Shown: positions 8,424-16,906 of the stretch, piece by piece
Layout of the letters: every line of letters starts with the position of its first letter
How positions within the stretch are numbered: the first letter of the stretch is position 1
Assembly: GCF_030730865.1 (NCBI RefSeq)
Contig: NZ_JAVALZ010000001.1
Location: 310,001-374,000 of the forward strand
From: Uliginosibacterium sp. 31-16
Lineage (GTDB): Bacteria > Pseudomonadota > Gammaproteobacteria > Burkholderiales > Rhodocyclaceae
Length of the DNA: 64,000 bases
Reading direction: 5' to 3'
The notes under the pieces: generated by a model
What the model was told of the DNA's origin: nothing
Database searches by the model: none
Seen by the model: only the letters and a program-made list of their open reading frames with translations
Translations under genes and position numbers: made by a program

Positions 8424-8792
8424 CTAAGCTTCACGCATACACGCTTCAAACGCAGGAAAAAACTCGCGCTCTTCGAAGCGCACGTGTTGCTGCAACAGAT
8501 AAGCAAAATCCTTCAGACACTGCCGGTCACCCGATTCAATTCGCAGCAGATAATCGCGCAGGGCACGATGCTCATCGTTCAGGCGCAGGGCGAGGCCGGG
8601 ACTGCGCTGCATCACGGCAGGCGACAAGCCCTCCTCTTCTACCCGAAAATGCGCAAGGATCTCTTGCGTGCGTTGCATCACTTGCGCATGCAGGATTTCA
8701 ACATCATCAGTTTGCACAAGAATGCGGCGTGCGAGAGACAGCGCGGTGTGGTGCTCACGCGACAACGGCATCAGTTCAGCGCTACGTTTCAT
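8424..8792 (-). CDS. hemerythrin-like domain protein
   Basis: 122 residues from ATG 8792 (GGTGAG upstream); the longer frame to 8909 runs back into the preceding gene. The four-helix bundle carries the expected His/Glu ligands: SREHHTALSLARR, AHFRVEEEGLSPAV, LNDEHRALRDYLL and QQHVRFEEREFFPAFE. Such di-iron proteins accompany NsrR-controlled NO and iron-sulfur stress genes (YtfE/DnrN type). It is the last gene of the leftward operon, 7 bases after the reductase. Substrate (O2, NO or iron) is not decided by the sequence. Confidence 0.88.
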   Translation of the reverse strand: MKRSAELMPLSREHHTALSLARRILVQTDDVEILHAQVMQRTQEILAHFRVEEEGLSPAVMQRSPGLALRLNDEHRALRDYLLRIESGDRQCLKDFAYLLQQHVRFEEREFFPAFEACMREA

Positions 8793-8799
8793 TGAAAAC

Positions 8800-9585
8800 T
8801 CACCAGTAATTCTCGAACAGCATGCTGCCGACCAGACCGCGTCTACAGGGCTGAAACCCCCGTACCGACAGAAATTTGCGCATGTCGGCCGTGAAATCAG
8901 GGTTGCCACAAACCATCACGCGGCTATGTGCAGCCTCCAGCGCCACGCCTGCCTCGGCCTGAAGCTCGCCAGAGCTCAGCAGTGCGGGAATCCGCCCCTG
9001 CAACGACGTAACGCCCGGGTCGCACGTTACGATAGGCAGGTAGCGCAGACGCCCACCCGAAGCCCCCGCCAGCGCATACAGCTCATCAGCATAGGCGAGA
9101 TCTGCCGCATGACGGACAGCATGAACCAGCACCAGGCGTGAAAATCGCTGCAAAACACCCTCCGTGCGCAGCAGCGAAACATAAGGTCCCAGCCCAGCGC
9201 CAGTGGCAAGCATCCACAGATCCTCACCCGAGCTCAGTTGCGAAACCACGAAGAAACCCAACGCTGCAGACTCCAGCGCCAGCGACTGGCCGACCGCGCA
9301 ACTTGCGAGCTGGCTCGTGAAAGCACCACCAGGCAACAGGGTGATCAGAAAATCCAGCCCATCATCGGCTGCCGCAGACACGATGGAATACGGCCGCCAG
9401 ATGGTTGTGCCCGGTTTTTCTGCATCGTGTATCGACAGCCCCAGACGCGCGTAATGACCGGGCTGGAATCTGAAACCCTGCGGCCGGGTGATCCGCAGCG
9501 ACCACAAGGTAGGGGACCAGTATTGCAGGCGCTCGATACGCTCGACGGTAAACTGCCGTTGCAGGGGCTCAGGTGATGTGAGCAC
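8800..9585 (-). CDS. ferredoxin/flavodoxin-NADP+ reductase family protein
   Basis: 261 residues from a GTG at 9585 that lies inside the end of the NnrS-like gene (17-base overlap) and follows AAGGAGAA, so it is translationally coupled. FAD-binding RPYSIVSA, an NADP-binding ATGAGLGPYVSLLR block, a CGNPDF motif and the aromatic C-terminal FENYW match Fpr-type reductases. It probably supplies electrons for repair or NO detoxification with its NsrR-controlled neighbours. Confidence 0.9.
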   Translation of the reverse strand: MLTSPEPLQRQFTVERIERLQYWSPTLWSLRITRPQGFRFQPGHYARLGLSIHDAEKPGTTIWRPYSIVSAAADDGLDFLITLLPGGAFTSQLASCAVGQSLALESAALGFFVVSQLSSGEDLWMLATGAGLGPYVSLLRTEGVLQRFSRLVLVHAVRHAADLAYADELYALAGASGGRLRYLPIVTCDPGVTSLQGRIPALLSSGELQAEAGVALEAAHSRVMVCGNPDFTADMRKFLSVRGFQPCRRGLVGSMLFENYW

Positions 9586-10662
9586 GCATCTTCTCCTTGG
9601 ACTGACGTCCCGCCTGCAGGCTCTCCAGCACCATTACCACAAACAGCAGCAAGACCAGTGCATTACCAAGCCCACCCCACTGCCTCCAGGCAAATTCGCC
9701 ACTCCATACACTCAGCACACGCAAGGCCAGACTGCCGTGCAACAAAACCAGTGGCAGATAGAAGCCCGCATGCCAGCGCAGGCGTAGGCGGGTCAGCGCC
9801 GGCACGATGACAGGGGCGTGGCCAAACACCATGGCAAAGACGAACCCCAGTAGCAAGGCATGCAGCGCAGCATCACGCAGCAAGCTGCCGCTCGCAAGGC
9901 CACCGGCCAGGCCCAGCACAGCGGCAACACCCAGCCACAGATAACCGGAAAGCAGACAGACCGCCATGTAGCGGGTCAATCCTTGCATGCGCACAGTCCG
10001 GCGCGCAATGTCATAGCGTAACAACCAGCCAGCCAATAACAGCAGAGCCAGTGCGTACGTGTTCAAAGCTTCCGGATATATCCCTGCCGCCGTCGCACTT
10101 AGCAAGAGCAGAGTGGTAATGGCGCCAAACGCGACGCGCGAAGCATGCGACGTCGGCACGAAGCGCGACAGTTCAAGCCGCTCGCCCGCAATGGTCAGGA
10201 TCAGAAAAGCAGACCAGGCAGGCACGGCCGCAATCAGGCTGCCGCTGCCCCACCACAGCAAGTTGCCCAGCAACCAGGCTATAGCCGCGATGGCAAGCGT
10301 AGCCAAGTGTGCTTCGCGCCGTCTGATCCAGACGTCGATACAAGCGGCACTCATGCACAACGCGGCCAGCGCCAGCAGCACCGCCCCCAGATTTCACCGG
10401 GCCAGACAAGCAGCGTCATGGCTGCAATACCCGACAAGAATGGAGCGAGATAAGGCCATCCGCGCCCCAAGGCGACCGCACGTTCGAGGCCAATCAGCGT
10501 TCCAAAGAAGCCGCCCACCATCAGCGCGCCATGCACGCCAACCAGCATCACGAAGAAAGGGGGCATCGCAATCCCGAGCCGCGCCAGCCCGGACAGCACG
10601 CCAGCCACCAGCGACAGCACGGCGGGCAGGATCAACGACACCCGCAAAAGGGAGAAAGCCAT
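9569..10662 (-). pseudogene. NnrS-like polytopic membrane protein, frameshifted
   Basis: Two frames together encode about 365 residues with roughly 11-12 hydrophobic helices. The first frame (start 10662, or GTG 10668) covers PPFFVMLVGVHGALMVGGFF and GLERAVALGRGW. The second continues with VLLALAALCMSA and HALLLGFVFAMVFGHAPV. They join if one G is added to the G5 tract at 10384-10388 (plus-strand C5). Membrane His residues and the NsrR operon context suggest an NnrS-like haem/copper protein; the exact family is uncertain. The break is either a real frameshift or a homopolymer sequencing error, since both halves remain well preserved. Confidence 0.65.
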
Positions 10663-10669
10663 CGGCACG

Positions 10670-10990
10670 TCACTCGCCCCAGCCAAAATGCTGACGCGCC
10701 TCTGCACTCATGCGTTCGGGACTCCATGCCGGCTCCCACACGAGTTGAACGGTCACCGACTGACCAGGCCGAACACTATCGGCCAGAACGGCTTCTGCTT
10801 CGGCAACGATCATTTCTCCCATCGGGCAAGCCGGCGAGGTCATGGTGAGATCGAGCTCGACACCGCTTTCGCTTGCTTCGAGCCGATACACAAGCCCCAG
10901 GTCGACTATGTTCATCCCGACTTCGGGGTCGATAACCCGGCGCAAAGCCGTACGCAAGATGGTTTCGATTTGAGCAGATTCGGAAAGCAT
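10670..10990 (-). CDS. DUF59/MIP18-family metal-sulfur cluster protein
   Basis: 106 residues from ATG 10990; an upstream start at 11020 falls within the NsrR operator. Motifs: RRVIDPEVGMNIVDLGLVY and LTMTSPACPMGEMI, typical of the SufT/PaaD-like Fe-S assembly family with its conserved Cys. It heads the leftward operon and its stop lies a few bases from the next start. Known NsrR regulons often carry such a gene, consistent with rebuilding Fe-S clusters after NO damage. Confidence 0.9.
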   Translation of the reverse strand: MLSESAQIETILRTALRRVIDPEVGMNIVDLGLVYRLEASESGVELDLTMTSPACPMGEMIVAEAEAVLADSVRPGQSVTVQLVWEPAWSPERMSAEARQHFGWGE

Positions 10991-11005
10991 GGTTTGACAA
11001 CCAAT

Positions 11006-11028
11006 AAGATTCATTAACAATGTATCTT
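11006..11028. promoter_or_regulatory. NsrR-type operator of the DUF59 operon
   Basis: A 23-base near-palindrome with half-sites AAGATTCAT and ATGTATCTT, matching the NsrR consensus at 19 of 23 positions by hand count. It is 15 bases upstream of the DUF59 start, so a bound repressor would block transcription or initiation. Confidence 0.88.
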
Positions 11029-11040
11029 AACTGTAGTCTC

Positions 11041-11594
11041 CCTCGCTTTTGAATGCAACGTGTGCAGATGTCACACAGGGCAAACCAGCCTACTTTGGCG
11101 AACAGCCCTGCCACAGAATCAGACAGTGAAACCATTCAGATCGTCGCTCCGCTATCATCCACGACAGGCAGATAGACAGGCAGATCATCAGCCTCCATCC
11201 GAAAATTTCTCGACAAAATATCGGGTCATTCACGAGCACCTGTCCGGCCAGTTTGATTACTCCGCCGGGCCTTACCACAAGCGTGGCCATGGCTGCATGC
11301 TTGGCGGAGCGTACTGGCTGAGCAACAACGTATACGTATGACGCTCTGGCGAAGACAGATTGGGAACGCAATACGTTCATTGCGGGCGAAAAAGGCGACA
11401 CCAAGGCCGGATCAAAGACGCACCCAAACGGGTTGATGAGCACAGCACCCGCTTCGGCATCGTCAAGGAGTTCTGATCAGTCCTGAGCTGCTGAGCAAGA
11501 CCTGAGGAGTACCATGACTCCGCTATTTTTCCGGCACCTCACCCGGTTTATAGCGGAGTCGCTTTTTGTGGATCACGCTTTCGGGAGTCTTTCC
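11041..11594. other. intergenic region with possible coding remnants
   Basis: About 550 bases between the DUF59 operon and the pectate lyase. Two stretches (about 11250-11340 and 11345-11470) have codon-like composition in different frames but no start, ribosome site or recognisable family. It may hold a decayed gene plus the lyase promoter. Nothing firm can be annotated. Confidence 0.4.
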
Positions 11595-13370
11595 ATGCAA
11601 CGTCGCAACTTCGTCAAAAGTCTTGTCTCGACTCCATTTGCTCTCGCGGCAACATCCAGCATCGCCGCAGACGCACGCCCACTTCAACCAGGCAATCTGC
11701 GCAACGGCGTACTCAACGCAATGCGCCGCGCAGTGCAGCACATGGATGAAAAGGTTTCGTTTCGCGGAGGCTACGTCTGGGCTTATCTGCCGGACCTCAC
11801 GGTTACCTGGGGTGAAATGGAGGCCAAACGCAGCATGTGCTGGATCCAGCCCCCCGGCACGCCGACCGTTGGCCATGCGTTCATCGATGCCTGGAATGCT
11901 ACGGGAGAGGATGTGTTTTACGCGGCAGCCGAGCGTACGGCTCTTGCGCTCATCGAAGCACAGCTTCCTTGCGGCGGCTGGAATTACATCCACGACTTTG
12001 CAGGAGAAGAATCACTCAAACACTGGTACGAGACCATCGGCAGGAATGGCTGGCGACTCGAGGAGTTTCATCATCATTACGGCAACGCCACTTTTGATGA
12101 TGCAGGCACGGCCACCACAGCGCAGGTATTGCTGCGCATGTATCTGGCAAAACGCGATGAGCGTTTCCGTGCCCCGCTTTATCGGGCCATCGATTTTATC
12201 CTGCAGGCCCAGTACAAGGGCGGCATGGCGGATGGCGGATGGCCGCAGCGCTGGCCACATTTCAGTGGTTCAACGGCCCACATGCCGACACCACCTGGAT
12301 TGCCTGACGGCGCGAGGCATGGCATGGAAGATGGTGATTACACCCCGCATGTCACCTGGAATGACGACGTAGCCGGCGAAAACGTCAAGTTCCTGCTGCT
12401 GTGCGTAATGGGGCTTGGCGAAACCCGCTTGCTGCCTGCCGTCAAACGGGCCATGGACTGCATGCTGCGCATGCAACAGCCCGCCCCACAAGCCGGCTGG
12501 GGACTACAGCACCTCGCTGCACCAGCCCAAAACCGTCCTGCAGGAGCTCCCGCAGGTGCCCGCAGCTATGAGCCACGCGCGCTGACGACCCATACAACAG
12601 CAACAAACATCCAGCAGCTTTTCCACTATTTCCGTCTGACCGGAGACCGCAAATACCTCGCCCGCATACCGGAAGCCATTAGCTGGCTGAAGACCTGCAC
12701 ACTCAGCGAGCAGATGCTCGCCGAGAACCCGCTGTTACGCGGACGCACTCATGCCACATTCATTGAGTTGGGCAGCAACCGGCCGCGCTTCGTGCACCGC
12801 TATGGCTCCAACGTGCACAACGGCGCCTATTACACGGATCATGATCACCGCGACACTCCCAGCCACTATTCGGCTGGCCGGACCGTGAATACGGACGCCT
12901 TGCAGGCCGAATACGAAACCCTGATGGGGCTGCCCGCTGCGGCAGTCACCGAAATGCATTCCCGCTCGCCCCTTGCTCTCACGGCGCCAGTCGCACTGCC
13001 GCACTATTTCTCGCTCCGTGAAGTGGATTTCCCCGACCTGTTTGCCGGCGCCAGAATTTCAGCACCTGCCGTCAGCGAAGGTGAAGCGGGACAACTCATA
13101 CAGGATCTGGGTGACAAGAATTACTGGGCCACACCACTACCCGCCATCACCAATCCATATCGGGGTGACGGGCCACGGGCAGCGCATGCCGGGCGCGAGT
13201 ACATGAGCCGCAACGTGGGCGACCGTTACGACACCTCGCCCTACGATCCACGCATCCCGCCTGACATTGCGCCCTACACAAAACAAGACCGCCCACTCGG
13301 CATTACGACTTCGTCTTTTGTCAGCAAGCTCGGCAAGCTGATCGCGTTCTACGCGCCCGAAAAAAGCTGA
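11595..13370 (+). CDS. exported pectate lyase (PelA/Pel-15E-like, PL10-type)
   Basis: 591 residues from ATG 11595 (GGGAG upstream), which starts exactly at a twin-arginine-like leader (QRRNFVKS, then a hydrophobic stretch ending SSIAADA); the frame extends further upstream without support. The body is rich in Trp, Gly and Tyr helices of an alpha/alpha barrel. It contains CGGWNYIHDFAG, DDAGTATTAQVLLRMY, GGMADGGWPQRWPHFSG and a long C-terminal extension. This resembles pectate lyases that cleave polygalacturonate by beta-elimination, but the long tail is unusual and other polyuronates are possible. Single gene with its own terminator. Confidence 0.72.
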   Translation: MQRRNFVKSLVSTPFALAATSSIAADARPLQPGNLRNGVLNAMRRAVQHMDEKVSFRGGYVWAYLPDLTVTWGEMEAKRSMCWIQPPGTPTVGHAFIDAWNATGEDVFYAAAERTALALIEAQLPCGGWNYIHDFAGEESLKHWYETIGRNGWRLEEFHHHYGNATFDDAGTATTAQVLLRMYLAKRDERFRAPLYRAIDFILQAQYKGGMADGGWPQRWPHFSGSTAHMPTPPGLPDGARHGMEDGDYTPHVTWNDDVAGENVKFLLLCVMGLGETRLLPAVKRAMDCMLRMQQPAPQAGWGLQHLAAPAQNRPAGAPAGARSYEPRALTTHTTATNIQQLFHYFRLTGDRKYLARIPEAISWLKTCTLSEQMLAENPLLRGRTHATFIELGSNRPRFVHRYGSNVHNGAYYTDHDHRDTPSHYSAGRTVNTDALQAEYETLMGLPAAAVTEMHSRSPLALTAPVALPHYFSLREVDFPDLFAGARISAPAVSEGEAGQLIQDLGDKNYWATPLPAITNPYRGDGPRAAHAGREYMSRNVGDRYDTSPYDPRIPPDIAPYTKQDRPLGITTSSFVSKLGKLIAFYAPEKS

Positions 13371-13385
13371 GGCTGAAATTCAATC

Positions 13386-13412
13386 AAAAAAGCCCGGCAA
13401 TGCCGGGCTTTT
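13386..13412. terminator. bidirectional rho-independent terminator
   Basis: Stem AGCCCGGCA / TGCCGGGCT flanked by A and T runs, between the convergent lyase and dsbC genes. Confidence 0.9.
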
Positions 13413-13433
13413 CAAGTTGGCTCAGGAAAAGAT

Positions 13434-14168
13434 TTATTTGCCGGTCTTGGCCTTGCTCTCTGCCTCGCTGATCGCCTTTTCCAGTTCTGCGGGCGGCAAA
13501 TAACCGCCCAGACGACTACCATCCGCAAGGAACATGGTTGGCGTTCCGGTGATCCGGTATTTCCGCGCCATCTCGGCATTCTTCGTGATCGGGTTGTCGC
13601 ACTGCGCATCCACCGGGGCTTTGTTCTCGGTCATCCAGTCATTCCAGGATGCGGCGCGATCCTTGGCACACCAGATGTTGCGGGACTTGTCCATCGAGTC
13701 AGGCGTCAGGATCGGAATCATGAAGGTGTAGATGGTCGTATCCTTCAAGTCCTTCAGTTCCTTTGCCAGCTTCTTGCAGTAGCTGCAGTTCGGGTCTTCA
13801 AAGGTGATCAGGGTCCGCTTGCCGCTGCCGCGCACCTGTTTCACTGCCTGATTCAGCGGCAGTTCGGCGATATTGACGCGACTGAGCTCGCTCTCGCGTG
13901 CCGCCGTCACGTTCTTTTTCGTCTTCAGATCCACGATCTGCCCCATGAGCAGGAAGCTGCCCTTGTCGTCGACGTAGACCAGATCGCCGTTCGAGAGCAC
14001 CACTTCATAGAGGTTGCCGTAGGACACCTTCTGCAGGCTGACGATCTTGCCTTCTTCACGCATGATGTTGCCAAGCGCCTTGCGTACTTCTGCTTCACCC
14101 GCCAGGGCAGGCAGGCTGAGGGCGGCGATGCTGGCGGCCACGAGGGCGCGCCGGAATGAACTCTTCAA
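13434..14168 (-). CDS. dsbC: periplasmic thiol:disulfide interchange protein DsbC
   Basis: About 244 residues. A Sec signal (LVAASIAALSLPALAG) is followed by the N-terminal dimerisation domain and a thioredoxin domain with the active site CSYC in FEDPNCSYCKK and the cis-Pro loop TGTPTMFLADG. It isomerises wrong disulfides in exported proteins. The start is probably TTG 14168, with GGAGA just upstream; a GTG at 14180 in the same frame lacks a ribosome site. It is followed downstream by the terminator shared with the pectate lyase. Confidence 0.93.
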   Translation of the reverse strand: MKSSFRRALVAASIAALSLPALAGEAEVRKALGNIMREEGKIVSLQKVSYGNLYEVVLSNGDLVYVDDKGSFLLMGQIVDLKTKKNVTAARESELSRVNIAELPLNQAVKQVRGSGKRTLITFEDPNCSYCKKLAKELKDLKDTTIYTFMIPILTPDSMDKSRNIWCAKDRAASWNDWMTENKAPVDAQCDNPITKNAEMARKYRITGTPTMFLADGSRLGGYLPPAELEKAISEAESKAKTGK

Positions 14169-14197
14169 AGTATTCTCCACGCAACAAAGGCAAGAAG

Positions 14198-15376
14198 TTA
14201 AAACAACCCTGCCGCATAGCGTGCCATCACGCTGCGCAGCGGTGAAATCGCACCGACCAGACTCATGCCGGCATTGCGTACAAAACCCAGCGGAGCCAGA
14301 TCCGCCTTGAAAAGACGCTGCAGTGCATCCGTCGTGCCCCGCACCAGCAGCGTTTCTTCGGCCCGCGCCCGCGCATAGCGCTGCAAGGCCGACAGATCAC
14401 CGCAATCGCGGAATTCCGGCAGCGCCAGCAGCATCTCTACCAGCGCCTGCGCGTCCTGGAAGCCCAGATTGATGCCATGGCCCGACAGCGGATGCACAGC
14501 GTGCGCCGCGTCGCCAATCAGGGCAAGGCGCGGCGCAACAAGCGTGTCCGCTTTCATCCAGCGCAGCGGAAAACCCGCAGGCGGCGTAATCAATTCCAGC
14601 TCACCCAGCTGCAAACCACCCGCTTCGGCAACCTTGGCACAGAACGCCTCCGGGGTCAGCGCCAGCAGTTCCTGCGCATGCGACTCGGGGGTAGACCACA
14701 CAATCGAGATCTGGTTTCCCAGCAAGGGCAAATAAGCCAGTACGCCATCCGGACGAAACCACTGAAACGCGGTGCCGAAGTGCGGTTTCTCGCAGCGAAA
14801 ATTCGCCACCACACCCAATTCGCCGTAGGGGCGCATTTCGGCCGCAATGCCGGCCTGCGTGCGCACCCAGGAATTCACCCCATCTGCAGCGACCACCAGC
14901 GAGGCCGTTATGTGGCGGCCATCTTCAAGCACCACCTTTGCAGAGGCGCCATCCACGGCCATCTCCACAGGGGATGCCGGGCAAAGCACGCTGATATTGG
15001 GTTGGCGACGGGCGGTCTGCCACAGCTCATCCGCCATGCGGCTGCTTTCGACGATCCAGGCCAGCGCCTGCAAACCACTCTCGTAGGCCGAAAACGCCAG
15101 TTTGCCGCCTGCGTCGCCACGTACATCCATCTTCTCGACGGGCACGATGCGCTCGCGCGGCAAGTGCTCCCAGGCACCGCAGTGCTGCAGGAATTCAACA
15201 TTCGCCGGGCTGATCGCGTAAATGCGTGCATCCCAGCCTTCCGCCAGAGGCAATGAGGGCGGCTGACGCTCCAGCAGCCCCACGCGGAAGCGGCTGCCGC
15301 GCAGCGCACAGGCCAGACTCGCTCCGGACAGGCCGGCGCCAACGATCAGGATGTCGAAATGGGTGCTGCTGCTCAT
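14198..15376 (-). CDS. UbiH/UbiF/COQ6-family FAD monooxygenase
   Basis: 392 residues. Motifs: DILIVGAGLSGASLACAL (Rossmann GxGxxG), RIYAISPAN, the VVAADGVNSWVR DG motif and GDAAHAVHPLSGHGINLGF. These enzymes hydroxylate the ubiquinone ring. Since a pepP-linked ubiH is at 44652, this is probably another ring hydroxylase (UbiI/UbiF/UbiM-like), which the sequence alone does not settle. The frame stays open upstream to 16261 only because it is antisense to the next gene. ATG 15376 or 15388 are the plausible starts; dsbC follows 30 bases downstream. Confidence 0.9.
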   Translation of the reverse strand: MSSSTHFDILIVGAGLSGASLACALRGSRFRVGLLERQPPSLPLAEGWDARIYAISPANVEFLQHCGAWEHLPRERIVPVEKMDVRGDAGGKLAFSAYESGLQALAWIVESSRMADELWQTARRQPNISVLCPASPVEMAVDGASAKVVLEDGRHITASLVVAADGVNSWVRTQAGIAAEMRPYGELGVVANFRCEKPHFGTAFQWFRPDGVLAYLPLLGNQISIVWSTPESHAQELLALTPEAFCAKVAEAGGLQLGELELITPPAGFPLRWMKADTLVAPRLALIGDAAHAVHPLSGHGINLGFQDAQALVEMLLALPEFRDCGDLSALQRYARARAEETLLVRGTTDALQRLFKADLAPLGFVRNAGMSLVGAISPLRSVMARYAAGLF

Positions 15377-15472
15377 GCGCGAAAGCATTGCGTGCGGATC
15401 AGAAAGCCGGATTCTGCCACGCCAGCGCCTGCCTGATATGCTCCGTGTGACCAACGCATCAAGGATGAGCCC

Positions 15473-16594
15473 GTGCACACCCTGCGCATCGCCAGTTACA
15501 ACGTCCAGAATCTCTTCGCCCGCCCCGCCGCGCTGAGCGCCGACAACAGCAGCGAAGTGCTGCGTGAAGGTGCCGAGCTTGCCGCCCTGCTGGACCACCC
15601 CCGTTACGACGGCCCGGTTGGCGAACGCATTCTCAAGCTGGTGCGCAAGTACAGCCTGCACCGCCGCGATGCAGAACACCCCTGGTTCGAGCTCAACGAG
15701 ATCCGCGGTGGTCTGCTCGCGCAGAAGGATGGCCGGCTGTTCGGTCTGCGCGCCAAAGGCAACGCGGACTGGGTTGGCTGGCTGCAATGGAAGCAGGCGC
15801 CAGTCGAAGAGCTCGGCGTGCGCAACACCGCGCGGGTCATCGGCGAATTGCGCGCCGATGTGCTGGCACTGACCGAAGTCGAAAGCCGTCCCACCCTGCA
15901 ACATTTCAATCAGGGCGCGATTGCCGAATTCCTGCCGCCCTACCCTTACCAGATGTGCATCGATGGCAATGACGCACGCGGCATCGATGTGGCCATGCTC
16001 TCGCGCCTGCCCCTGGTGTCCATGCGCACCCACATCTTCGACAGTTTCACCTCGCCACGCACAGGCTTGCCGCACGCCATCTTTGCACGCGACTGCCCGG
16101 AATATGAGCTGGCCCTGCCAAACGGCCAGTCGCTCTGGCTGCTGGTCAACCACTTCAAGAGCCAGGGGCCGGGTCGCCCCAGCGACCCGGCCCCCGAAGA
16201 CGAATGGCGCCGCGTGCAGGCCGAGCGCGTCGCGGCCATTCTGGATCGCTTCGACCTGCACAAGGACTGGGTCGTCGTCGCGGGCGACCTGAACGAAGAC
16301 CCTTCGCGCGGCAATCTCTCAGCCCTGCTGAACAAGCCGGGGCTGACCGACGTGCTCACCACCGACAAAGCACCCGCCGAGACCTGGACGCACCGCTTCC
16401 GTGACGAGCGCAGCCGGCTCGACTACCTTCTCGTGTCCGAACCGCTGCGCACACGCCTGCAGGCCACCGGCATCGAGCGGCGCGGCATCTTCTCACCCTC
16501 GGGCCGGCAGGACGAGCGTTTCCCGGAAGTGACCGACCGCGCCACCCAGGCCTCCGACCATGCCGGCATCTGGGCGGAGTTCGACCTGAAATGA
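15473..16594 (+). CDS. endonuclease/exonuclease/phosphatase-family hydrolase
   Basis: 373 residues from GTG 15473 with AAGGATGAG upstream. All EEP-fold catalytic blocks are visible: RIASYNVQNLF, LALTEVES, VAMLSRLPLV, LVNHFKSQG, VVAGDLNEDP, RLDYLLVSEP and SDHAGIW. The fold includes Mg-dependent nucleases and phosphatases; which it is cannot be said. No signal peptide is seen. Its stop overlaps the start of a small secreted protein (ATGA). Confidence 0.9.
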   Translation: MHTLRIASYNVQNLFARPAALSADNSSEVLREGAELAALLDHPRYDGPVGERILKLVRKYSLHRRDAEHPWFELNEIRGGLLAQKDGRLFGLRAKGNADWVGWLQWKQAPVEELGVRNTARVIGELRADVLALTEVESRPTLQHFNQGAIAEFLPPYPYQMCIDGNDARGIDVAMLSRLPLVSMRTHIFDSFTSPRTGLPHAIFARDCPEYELALPNGQSLWLLVNHFKSQGPGRPSDPAPEDEWRRVQAERVAAILDRFDLHKDWVVVAGDLNEDPSRGNLSALLNKPGLTDVLTTDKAPAETWTHRFRDERSRLDYLLVSEPLRTRLQATGIERRGIFSPSGRQDERFPEVTDRATQASDHAGIWAEFDLK

Positions 16595-16821
16595 AGCGCC
16601 TGATCCGCGTCCGGGGCCTCCCCGAGCCGACCCCGAACCACCTCACGCACCTGCTGGCTGCAGTGTTCATGACCCTGAGCCTGGCGGCGCAGGCAGCCCC
16701 GGCTCCGTGGTTCTGGTGGGAGAGCAAAGCCACAGGCCAACGTACATGCAGCCAGACCTCGCCCGGCGAAGGCTGGCTGCGTGCCGGCGGGCCTTTCAAC
16801 AACTCGCAGTGCAAATCCTGA
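16591..16821 (+). CDS. small exported protein of unknown function
   Basis: 76 residues, coupled to the EEP hydrolase by a 4-base overlap. A signal peptide (LLAAVFMTLSLAAQA-APA) leaves about 35 mature residues rich in Trp with two Cys (WFWWESKATGQRTC ... SQCKS) that could form one disulfide. No family recognised. The overlap and export signal argue that it is real. Confidence 0.6.
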   Translation: MKRLIRVRGLPEPTPNHLTHLLAAVFMTLSLAAQAAPAPWFWWESKATGQRTCSQTSPGEGWLRAGGPFNNSQCKS

Positions 16822-16906
16822 GCCACCTCTGCAGAGCCGCACGTTGCCTTGCTCTGCAGTACGGCAGGCTGCAGAGCGCCGTCCGCAGCGGCTCTCCAGC
16901 CATGCC

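Noticed and set aside
10991-11020. N-terminal extension of the DUF59 protein
   Set aside because: It would begin within the NsrR operator; ATG 10990 starts at the conserved region.
15377-16261. Large N-terminal extension of the UbiH-family protein
   Set aside because: It is antisense to the EEP hydrolase, and the Rossmann motif starts just after ATG 15376.
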